Shown here: positions 22,757-29,397 of the stretch, in pieces
Layout of the letters: every line of letters begins with the position of its first letter
Position numbering within the stretch: the first letter of the stretch is position 1
Assembly (NCBI RefSeq): GCF_002760655.1
Contig: NZ_PDOC01000033.1
Coordinates: forward strand, 1 to 32,447
From: Massilia eurypsychrophila
GTDB lineage: Bacteria > Pseudomonadota > Gammaproteobacteria > Burkholderiales > Burkholderiaceae_D
DNA: 32,447 bases
Reading direction: 5' to 3'
Program-made: the position numbers and the translations under genes
The notes under the pieces: model-generated
What the model was told of the DNA's origin: nothing
Databases searched by the model: none
Seen by the model: only the letters and a program-made list of their open reading frames with translations

Positions 22757-24163
22757 CGTTCGACCTTACAACCCACTTACTTTTTCATCGCCTTCGTCGG
22801 CTTAGCTACCTTCCCAGGTAATGCCTTTTTCCGCTTGGCCGGCACATCCATTTCGCCCGGATCCAATAAAAGTAGCGTATCAACGTAAGAGACCATGCGG
22901 CTCAGATAATCCGGCGAAATTTCCTGCATCATTGCCAGCGAGCGCAGTACCAGCATGTGGGAGTTGATCGGCCCGGCATTGATCGGCGCCTGTTTCATGG
23001 CCTGCGCCAGCTGTTTGTCGACGCTCAGTCTGGCCCAGGTAGCGCGTGATTCGCGCACGGTCTTCAGCTCGAGGGTGGAGGAGCCGGTTGCGGTCGCGTG
23101 CGAGGTTGCACGTTGTACGGTGGGATGTCCCGGTGCACCGGTCAAGGCCGGTTCAAGTTGCGATACCAGCTCAGTCAATGCCGCACATTGCTCACGCGCT
23201 TCCAGCTCGGCTAGAAAGTATCGTAAGCCTTTGAAATCGTTGGATGCAAACAGCCGCTGCAGCTCGGTGGCAGCGTGTGGATGCTTCTCGCAAGCAGTGG
23301 CGAGCATTCTGGCTGCGGCAGTGCGCGCTTGCTCGAATCGCTCGGCAAATACGGCCAGCGCCCGTGCGAGCTTCGTCTCCAGCATGTGCCGCGCGCTCCC
23401 GTCGTGTGCCGCAGCGCGCCGCGCCAGCGTTTCGAGATAGTGCCACCCTGCAGCGTCGAAGCGTCCTCCGCCCTGATCCCTCACGCTCGCAAGCAGGGTA
23501 TCAATGCTCGATTCCGGTACCGCCTGCGCAGAATCCATTGCCTGGATACCATCGTCACCCATTGGAAGGCGCTTTGGCAGAAGAAGACTTGGGTACCGGC
23601 GCCATCTCCACCCGCCGGTTCTGCGCGCGCGCGGTGTCGTCGGTGTTCGCTTTTACCGGCTGCTCGGAACCGAATGCGGCGGCAAACACCATCGACGAAG
23701 GCATTCCTTGCTCGACCAGGGTGCGCGTTACCGTTAGCGCACGCTGCGCCGACAGTTCCCAGTTGTCCGCAAACGGTCCGTTGCGGATGGGCTTGTCGTC
23801 GGTAAAGCCACTGACCATCAGCATCTCGTCGCGTGAGGCGAGGTAGGCGCGCAGCGGCACTACCAGGCTGTTGAGCAACTGGCGGCCATCCGGCTGCAAT
23901 TTGTCCGAATTTTGTGCGAACAGAACCTGACCACTGATGCCGATGCGGCCATTGTTCAGGGTAATGCGGCCACTTGCCAGCGGCACCGCCAGGGCCTTCT
24001 CCAGCGTCATGCGGCGCTGTTCCTCGGCCTGACGTTTCTTCACTTCTGCCTGCAGGCTGGAACTCAGTTCCATCTGCACGCCAACCACTGCCACCAGCAG
24101 CAGCACGAATGCGCCCAGCAGTCCGGACATCAGGTCGCCAAAGACGGCCCAGACCGGCGCGCT
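22757..24163 (-). repeat. Direct-repeat copy of OmpA-DUF2894 genes, intact
   Basis: This is the intact counterpart of the degraded segment 11177-15054. Both are in the same orientation, so the 7.7 kb between them is flanked by about 1.4 kb of direct repeat. Confidence 0.9.
22777..23562 (-). CDS. DUF2894 protein of stator-like operon
   Basis: A 261-residue DUF2894-family protein, last in a four-gene operon. It begins MGDDGIQAMDSAQAVPESSID, then SVRDQGGGRFDAAGWHYLETLARR and a long alanine-rich helical region (about 60-140) likely to form coiled coil. The C-terminal third includes MLVLRSLAMMQEISPDYLSR and FLxxLLLLDPxE-like VDTLLLLDPGEMD, followed by a lysine-rich tail. There is no signal peptide or membrane span, so it should be cytoplasmic. 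Its start overlaps the OmpA-like stop by eight bases. The family is known from Burkholderiales but has no assigned function; a cytosolic partner of the membrane complex is my inference. Confidence 0.85.
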   Translation of the reverse strand: MGDDGIQAMDSAQAVPESSIDTLLASVRDQGGGRFDAAGWHYLETLARRAAAHDGSARHMLETKLARALAVFAERFEQARTAAARMLATACEKHPHAATELQRLFASNDFKGLRYFLAELEAREQCAALTELVSQLEPALTGAPGHPTVQRATSHATATGSSTLELKTVRESRATWARLSVDKQLAQAMKQAPINAGPINSHMLVLRSLAMMQEISPDYLSRMVSYVDTLLLLDPGEMDVPAKRKKALPGKVAKPTKAMKK

Positions 24164-24190
24164 GTGTTCGGATGCGTCGATGTCTTCCAT
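23555..24190 (-). CDS. MotB/ZorB-like OmpA-family protein
   Basis: A 211-residue inner-membrane-anchored protein. A short cytoplasmic N-terminus precedes one membrane span (about residues 15-37) that starts with FGDLMSGLLGAFVLLL. Asp19 occupies the position of the proton-binding Asp of MotB and ZorB. A charged linker (KKRQAEEQRR) leads to a C-terminal OmpA-like peptidoglycan-binding domain: SGFTDDKPI, NWELSAQRALTV and NRRVEM are its signature elements. Its ATG overlaps the stop of the DUF802 gene (TAATG). Such proteins form ion-driven stators with MotA/ExbB-like partners; here that partner is the DUF802 protein. A decayed second copy lies at 14449-15186. Confidence 0.87.
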   Translation of the reverse strand: MEDIDASEHSAPVWAVFGDLMSGLLGAFVLLLVAVVGVQMELSSSLQAEVKKRQAEEQRRMTLEKALAVPLASGRITLNNGRIGISGQVLFAQNSDKLQPDGRQLLNSLVVPLRAYLASRDEMLMVSGFTDDKPIRNGPFADNWELSAQRALTVTRTLVEQGMPSSMVFAAAFGSEQPVKANTDDTARAQNRRVEMAPVPKSSSAKAPSNG

Positions 24191-26829
24191 TATCTGCCTT
24201 CGTCCGCCAGCATTGCAGGCAGCTGACGCAGCTCTTCGATGATCACCTTCTGCGAACTCATGGAGAGGTCGATGATCTCACGCGCCTGTGCCACGTAGTA
24301 GGCCAGTTGCCCGTCACTGCGCGTCATGGATTTATCCAGGGCGACCTCGATGCGGTCGAGGTTGGAACCGAGTTTTTCATTCGCTTCGTTGAAGGAATGT
24401 ACCGCTACGCCGAAGGCGGCCGCCAGGCTGGCCACATCCACCGCGCTGCTGGTAACACTGGCGGCAATCTCGGAAAGCTTGCCTGATTCGCTGGCAATGT
24501 CCGCGGAAAACGCGATGCTGGCTTCGTCGAGCTTGACGGACGACGACGCCACGAGCGAGTCGATCACCGCGCGCTGTTCGTGAGAAGCATGGTTAATGAC
24601 GTCCAGCAGCGCGTTCAGCGTTTCCATGATGCGGCTGCGTTCTTCGAGCAGAGCATTGTCGCGCGCAACGCTATGGGAAATCTCCTGGCGCATTTGGCCG
24701 ATCACTTCGGCGGCTGCGCGCGGCGCTTCGGCGGCGGTTTCGATCAGGCGCGTGATCGGCGCTTCCAAGGCGGTGCCCAGTGTTGTCAGATGCGTGGTGA
24801 CGGCGGCCTGCAGGTCACCCAGGTGCGCCACCGCCGCGGCGCCACGCGCGGCCTCCTGATCGCGCAGCGCGCCCAGTTCGGTCTGCAGCATGCGGGCCAG
24901 CTGGTCCATGCGCTGGCGATGCTGGTCCAGCCACTGCGATTCAGTGGCGATGCGCGAGCGAATCAAGTCTTCGGCCGTTGTGATCAGGCGTGTCGTCTGA
25001 TCCAGCGACGTACCCATCCCGGCCTGGGTCTGGTCGGCAAGCTCCCGCACGGCGTGTGTGACGGCGGTGCAAATTTCGCGCTGCTGGGCGAGAACCTGCA
25101 CGCCGCTTTCACGCAATTCGCGCGTCAGCGTTGCCGCGGTTGCTTCCAGCGACTGCGACCAGGCCTGCTGGCGCTGCTCATCCTGCGCGGCCTGGCCGGC
25201 CTGCAGGCTGGCATGGGCGGCGCCTACTTGTTCGACCATTGCGGCTGCGCGCTGGTCGAATGCAGCGCTGAACGCTTCCAGCGAACGCCCCATATCGTTG
25301 GCGAGGCTGCGAGTGGCTTGCTGCTGGCTGTCGAGCGCGTCGCCTACCTTGTCGACCATTGCGCCTGCGCGCTGGTCGAATGAAGCGCTGAACGCTTCCA
25401 GGGAACGCCCGATGTCGGTGGCGAGGCTGCGATTGGCTTGCTGCTGGCTGTCGAGCGCGTCGCCCATCTTTTCGACCATTGCGCCTGCGCGTTGGTCGAA
25501 TGAAGCGCTGAACGCTTCGAGGGAACGCCCCATATCGGTGGTGACGGTGCGACTGGCTTGCTGCTGGCTGTCGAGCGCGTCGCCCATCTTTTCTACCATT
25601 GCGCCTGCGCGCTGATCGAATGAGGCGCTGAACGCTTCCAGAGAACGACCCATATCGGTGGTGAGGCTGCGATTGGCTTGCTGATGGCTGTCGAGCACGT
25701 CGCCTACCCTTTCGACCATTGCGCCTGCGCGCTGGTCGAATGAGGCACTGAACGCTTCCAGCGAACGCCCCAAGCCGGCGGCGAGATCGAGATTGGCGCG
25801 CTCCTGGCTGTCGAGCGCGGCGCTCCAGGTCTGTGCGACGCTGGCGGTGGCGACGCCGAAGCGATCGGCAAGGCCGTCGAGCTGTTGCTGCACGGTGGCG
25901 GCGGTGCGTTCATGCATTGCGGTCGTCTCTATCGCAATGCCGTGCATCGTTGCTTCAAATATTGGCTTGATGCTCTCGCCGGCCGACTGCGCGCTGTCGG
26001 CCAGGCTTTCGCGCAGCGATTTGTCGACCGAACGTGCCAGCTCCGTGTAGGCCTCGCTTGCACGGCTGTGGAACTGTTCCTGATTGGCAAGCAGGCGGTC
26101 GTTGAGCTGTCCGCTCATCGCTTCGATTTGCAGCATCATTGCTTGCAGTTTGTCTACCACCTGCGGCATGGCCTCGGACTGCACCTGCAGCGCGCGAAAG
26201 GTGTGCTCGCGCTGCCGCGCGTGCGAGAAGCCGCTCATCACTGTAGCGGCCTTGACATCGAGGAGCTGGCCTGCTTGCATCCGCTCGCGACGGCAGAGTG
26301 CGGACATCAGGCCCAGCACGGCCGAGGCCGCGACACCGGCCACCGAAGTGCCGAAAGCCAGGCCCAGGCCCTTTACCGGCACTGCCAGTGCCGAGCGCAT
26401 TGTTTCGAGGTCGGCGCTTTTCTCCAGCGTGAAGACTGCTCCCTTGAGCGTAACGACCATCCCGAGGAAGGTGCCGAGCATCCCCAGCATGACCAGCAAG
26501 CCGACCAAGTAGGGCGTCAGGGAAGGGCCGGGCAGGCCGGCACGTTCGCCCTCGATGCGCAGGCGTACGGGATGCTGCAGCGAACCATGCATGCCGGACA
26601 GGAATCGGTTCAGGTCCGGGAGGTCTTCCGCGATCGCGCCAAGCGCCGTGGTGAGGCTGGCGGTGGCGTGCCGGAAGCGGTGCAACTCGATGGCGCCGGC
26701 AAGATACACCGCGAAGATCAGCGCCGTCATGGCCATTGCCAGGGCGCTGGAATCGATGAAGCCGAAGCCGACCCAGATGACCGCGACTGCGCCGGTGATG
26801 AAGGCAAGGTTGAACAATAGTTTATTCAT
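24190..26829 (-). CDS. DUF802 MotA/TolQ/ExbB-like stator protein with repeat-rich tail
   Basis: An 879-residue membrane protein. Four predicted spans lie at about 4-25, 30-49, 107-131 and 155-178. The last two, YLVGLLVMLGMLGTFLGMVV and GLGLAFGTSVAGVAASAVLG, have the small-residue pattern of MotA/TolQ/ExbB and ZorA. The remaining 700 residues form an alanine- and glutamine-rich cytoplasmic coiled coil. Within it residues 354-536 consist of five 40-residue repeats with core GRSLEAFSASFDQRAGAMVE. This is the DUF802 region. The long intracellular tail is the hallmark of ZorA-like stators. The start overlaps the DUF3348 stop (ATGA) and the stop overlaps the OmpA-like start, so expression is coupled. 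Function in this clade is not established. Confidence 0.85.
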   Translation of the reverse strand: MNKLLFNLAFITGAVAVIWVGFGFIDSSALAMAMTALIFAVYLAGAIELHRFRHATASLTTALGAIAEDLPDLNRFLSGMHGSLQHPVRLRIEGERAGLPGPSLTPYLVGLLVMLGMLGTFLGMVVTLKGAVFTLEKSADLETMRSALAVPVKGLGLAFGTSVAGVAASAVLGLMSALCRRERMQAGQLLDVKAATVMSGFSHARQREHTFRALQVQSEAMPQVVDKLQAMMLQIEAMSGQLNDRLLANQEQFHSRASEAYTELARSVDKSLRESLADSAQSAGESIKPIFEATMHGIAIETTAMHERTAATVQQQLDGLADRFGVATASVAQTWSAALDSQERANLDLAAGLGRSLEAFSASFDQRAGAMVERVGDVLDSHQQANRSLTTDMGRSLEAFSASFDQRAGAMVEKMGDALDSQQQASRTVTTDMGRSLEAFSASFDQRAGAMVEKMGDALDSQQQANRSLATDIGRSLEAFSASFDQRAGAMVDKVGDALDSQQQATRSLANDMGRSLEAFSAAFDQRAAAMVEQVGAAHASLQAGQAAQDEQRQQAWSQSLEATAATLTRELRESGVQVLAQQREICTAVTHAVRELADQTQAGMGTSLDQTTRLITTAEDLIRSRIATESQWLDQHRQRMDQLARMLQTELGALRDQEAARGAAAVAHLGDLQAAVTTHLTTLGTALEAPITRLIETAAEAPRAAAEVIGQMRQEISHSVARDNALLEERSRIMETLNALLDVINHASHEQRAVIDSLVASSSVKLDEASIAFSADIASESGKLSEIAASVTSSAVDVASLAAAFGVAVHSFNEANEKLGSNLDRIEVALDKSMTRSDGQLAYYVAQAREIIDLSMSSQKVIIEELRQLPAMLADEGR
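25219..25770 (-). repeat. Tandem 120-bp in-frame repeats in the DUF802 gene
   Basis: Four full units and one partial unit of 120 bp encode 40-residue copies, differing by a few bases each. The near identity points to recent expansion or ongoing homogenisation and to length variation between strains. In protein terms each unit adds a fixed segment to the coiled-coil tail. Confidence 0.9.
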
Positions 26830-27569
26830 GGAGTTTCTTTTTGATTGATTGCTTCAAGGAGTCCTTCGCACGGCTGCAAGCGCAGTTCAGCGCTGGCCAG
26901 CAGCAGCGTTTGCAGGGTCTGGCAGAAGCGCGCCAGCCAGCCGCCGGGATGCATCCAGGCCGCCGGGGTATCGGGTTGACCGCTCGCGCTGACCTGTGCC
27001 TGATGCGCGGCGTACTGGGCAACGAAGTGCTTTTGCAACAGCAGCGGCACCCTGGCCAGTAGCTTAGCCTCGCGCTCGCGCAAAAATCTTTCCATCACGA
27101 CGTCGAGCTCCGCGAGCTTTCTGAGGCGGGGCGATGCCTTGGCCAGCGCGTCGCGCAAGTTCACGCGCAGCGGCTCTACGCTCAGTTCGATGTCGCGCTG
27201 GTGGGCATCATAGAATTGACGGTAAGGCGCATACGATACCTCCGGCTCCACCAGCGGCAGCTTGATAGGCGTATTGCCGCCCGCGCAGCTTTTGGTGATT
27301 GAACTGATCATGAATGCGCGGGTTCGCTCGACTTCGGCAGTCAGGCGCACGCTCGTTGCTTCGCGCGGCACCGTGCTCTGCGACGGTAGCTTGGGCATGC
27401 CGCTTTCCAGCACGGACGACAGGGCGATCGCGTCGGTGAAGTGCATCCATTGTCCCAGCTTGTCCGCAAAGTCACGCGCCGGCTCGGCGCCTTCCAACAG
27501 GTCGAGTTCAGCAAGGCAGCGGATGAGTTGGGAACTATGGAAATTTGTACGTGGAAGGTCGCGCGTCAT
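26826..27569 (-). CDS. DUF3348 protein, first gene of stator-like operon
   Basis: A 247-residue protein with the DUF3348 opening RTNFHSSQLIRCLAELDLLE and the following DFADKLGQWMHFTDAIALS. The middle contains SYAPYRQFYDAHQRDIELSVEPLR, and the rest is helical, including LREREAKLLARVPLLLQKHFV. No signal peptide or membrane span is visible, so it is probably cytoplasmic. Its stop overlaps the start of the DUF802 gene (ATGA). In Burkholderiales this gene regularly heads the DUF3348-DUF802-OmpA-DUF2894 order as I remember it. No function is known; the fixed linkage suggests it assists assembly or control of the membrane complex. Confidence 0.85.
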   Translation of the reverse strand: MTRDLPRTNFHSSQLIRCLAELDLLEGAEPARDFADKLGQWMHFTDAIALSSVLESGMPKLPSQSTVPREATSVRLTAEVERTRAFMISSITKSCAGGNTPIKLPLVEPEVSYAPYRQFYDAHQRDIELSVEPLRVNLRDALAKASPRLRKLAELDVVMERFLREREAKLLARVPLLLQKHFVAQYAAHQAQVSASGQPDTPAAWMHPGGWLARFCQTLQTLLLASAELRLQPCEGLLEAINQKETP

Positions 27570-27883
27570 GGCGCATGAAGTCAGAAAGGGGAGGTGGAGG
27601 CGGAATCGGGGTGCGGACGCCGAGACGCGGGCTTATGCCTTGTTCCATGGAAATAAGGCTACCGGATTATAGCGGCTTCGCTGGGAGAACTCAATTTGGC
27701 CGGGAATGGTGGAGGGGCGACCCGGAGAACTGTTCAGGGGGCGAGGCGCTGGCGTAGCGTCCGGAACCGCCGAGGCCAATCGCTCAGCTTGTACTTCGTA
27801 CGGCGTCCAGATAATCGTTTACGCCCGCGTCGACATACGTGTCGAGCACTGTCGCGAAAGCCCCCAGCTCGTATGCCGTATAT
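27570..27883. other. Upstream region of the stator-like operon
   Basis: About 310 bp. It should contain the promoter of the DUF3348 operon, but I found no clear boxes. On the minus strand 27927-27784 is open and reads ARYTAYELGAFATVLDTY followed by VDAGVNDYLDAVRSTS and a stop. This could be the displaced C-terminus of the neighbouring small gene. Confidence 0.35.
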
Positions 27884-28180
27884 CTAGCCGTCAGTCTTGA
27901 GCGAATGAAACTTCGCGAGCGCTGCCACTAACCTCTGTTTGGCCAGTGGCACCTCGATTTTGGCAGCGTCGATTGCGATGTCAAGCGCTACTATATCTTC
28001 GCTACAATCGATCGGACAGGTCCTGATGAAAATATCCAGCATCGTTTTCTCCGCCATTAGGTTGTATGGGCGGTTCCACGCTTTGATGTACGCCTCGCCA
28101 CATTGATCCGTGAGCGCCTTCGCTTCGCGCAGGTGCGGTGCGACATAGCGTCGGCGGTCAATGGGATTAGGCATGGTCAC
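27884..28180 (-). CDS. Hypothetical protein, possibly frameshifted
   Basis: A 98-residue protein starting MTMPNPIDRRRYVAPHLREAK, rich in Ala and Lys, with a central CGEAYIKAWNRPYNLMAEK and a helical C-terminal half. I do not recognise a family. There is no signal peptide or membrane span. The ribosome site is weak, and MPNPID six bases further in is an equally good start. The overlapping frame just downstream (27927-27784) encodes plausible protein sequence, so a one-base shift near 27890-27925 may have separated the original C-terminus. It is transcribed toward the stator-like operon, divergent from the DUF427 gene. Confidence 0.5.
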   Translation of the reverse strand: MTMPNPIDRRRYVAPHLREAKALTDQCGEAYIKAWNRPYNLMAEKTMLDIFIRTCPIDCSEDIVALDIAIDAAKIEVPLAKQRLVAALAKFHSLKTDG

Positions 28181-28344
28181 TGATGGATGAAGGACGATGA
28201 ACTTTCAAATTGTACTGCACCCCTGACAACCCTTGCTTCTGATCGAATTGCGCAAGCGAACATAGGGCGATCGGCATTGGCGGTCGATGTAGACTTAACG
28301 ACGCGTCGCTTTCTTAGCGAGCACAAGACAAAACAGGAGAGCAC

Positions 28345-28626
28345 ATGAAAGCAATATGGAACGGCGAAGTGCTGGCAGAGTCTGATGAAACAGTCGTGGT
28401 GGAAAACAACCACTATTTTCCGCCTGCGTCCCTGCGGCGCCAGTTCTTCAAGGACTCGGCGACCACGACTGTGTGTTCGTGGAAGGGCACGGCCAGTTAT
28501 TACGACATCGAAGTGAACGGCAAGACCAACAAGGATGCGGCGTGGCTGTATCCCGCGCCCAAATCGGCGGCTGCGAATATCGCCGGCCACGTCGCATTCT
28601 GGAAGGGCGTGGAGGTGGAGGCCTGA
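28345..28626 (+). CDS. DUF427 family protein
   Basis: A 93-residue single-domain DUF427 protein. The family pattern is complete: MKAIWNGEVLAESDETVVVE, NHYFPPASLRRQFF, TVCSWKGTASYYDIEV, AAWLYPAPKSAAANIAGHVAFW. The fold is a small beta-barrel, and conserved Trp, Tyr and His residues are present, but no reaction is established for the family. CAGGAG stands about eight bases before the ATG. It is the only plus-strand gene in this part of the window and appears to be monocistronic. Confidence 0.9.
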   Translation: MKAIWNGEVLAESDETVVVENNHYFPPASLRRQFFKDSATTTVCSWKGTASYYDIEVNGKTNKDAAWLYPAPKSAAANIAGHVAFWKGVEVEA

Positions 28627-28658
28627 CAGTGCAAATCCGATTGGGTCTGCAATGAACT

Positions 28659-29297
28659 TCAGTTGTGAATATATTTCGTGAACACGTCACTGAAATCGCG
28701 TTTGGTGTGCGTGTCGAACATGGACGTATTGAGGGCCTCCAGCAACAAGCCGTATTGGACGGCCAGCCCACCTTCACCTGGGGCGATATTGAGCTTGTGC
28801 ACGGATGCTGTGGCGTCCAGCGTGCGCATCGCGTTGTCCCGCGATGCCGCGTCGCGTTTCTGCTGTTTGCCGATAGTGATCAAAGCCTTGTAAATATCCT
28901 TGAGTTGCTCAATGAAGGTCTTCTTGATGTCAATTGAGAACACGATGCCCTCCAGGTCGAACTTGAGTTCGATGTCCATATCGAGCGTTCCGGCAGTCTC
29001 GATGGTCACCTTCGAGATCTGGTGGGAGGAATAGTCGTAGCGCTTGATGGAACGCTTCGACGATATCGCCGAGTCGCCGTCTACATGGATCAGGGCCAGG
29101 TTGGTGAAGCAGTACTCATCCTTCTTGCTTTTGATGAGAAAGAAGATTTGCTCGCCATCCTCGTTAAACAGGTAATCGTCCGCATCGACCTTGTTGTAAT
29201 CCGCAGGATCGACGATGACGCCGATATCGCTGATGCCAAGTGACCCGCTGCCAGTCTCTTGAACATGATTGCCTTTGCGGTGTAGTTGAAAATACAT
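28659..29297 (-). CDS. Bacterial PH-domain protein (bPH_1/YvbH-like)
   Basis: A 212-residue cytoplasmic protein. Residues about 20-135 match the bacterial pleckstrin-homology type: GEQIFFLIKSKKDEYCFTNLALIHVD, then the SIKRYDYSSHQISKVTIETAGTLDMDIELKF stretch (read in parts) and IDIKKTFIEQLKDIYKAL. The C-terminal 70 residues resemble the extension found in YvbH-like proteins, with QKRDAASRDN and GLAVQYGLLLEALN. The biological role of this family is not known. The gene lies downstream of the protease gene but is separated from it by a terminator, so it should have its own promoter. Confidence 0.75.
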   Translation of the reverse strand: MYFQLHRKGNHVQETGSGSLGISDIGVIVDPADYNKVDADDYLFNEDGEQIFFLIKSKKDEYCFTNLALIHVDGDSAISSKRSIKRYDYSSHQISKVTIETAGTLDMDIELKFDLEGIVFSIDIKKTFIEQLKDIYKALITIGKQQKRDAASRDNAMRTLDATASVHKLNIAPGEGGLAVQYGLLLEALNTSMFDTHTKRDFSDVFTKYIHN

Positions 29298-29339
29298 TAT
29301 TTCACGGCTTCAACTGTCGTTCAAGCGATTAAATGGCGG

Positions 29340-29373
29340 AATAAGAAAAGGCGACGCTCCACTGCACGTCGCC
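29340..29373 (-). terminator. Rho-independent terminator after the S8 protease gene
   Basis: GGCGACG (29350-29356) and CGTCGCC (29367-29373) form a perfect 7-bp stem with a 10-base loop. On the minus strand it is followed by TTTTCTTATT. It lies 25 bp beyond the protease stop codon. Confidence 0.85.
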
Positions 29374-29397
29374 CTTCCAACCGTTTCAGCTGACTAC

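Noticed and set aside
25219-25770. CRISPR array suggested by regular repeats
   Set aside because: The 120-bp units are in frame, contiguous and protein-coding, with no unique spacers.
22777-27569. A complete Zorya defence system
   Set aside because: ZorA- and ZorB-like proteins are present, but no ZorC, ZorD helicase or ZorE nuclease. DUF3348 and DUF2894 match a known Burkholderiales gene order, so calling it Zorya would overstate the case.
28448-28777. Minus-strand frame over the DUF427 gene
   Set aside because: DUF427 on the plus strand has a full domain match and a good ribosome site; the other frame is low-complexity and arginine/proline-rich.
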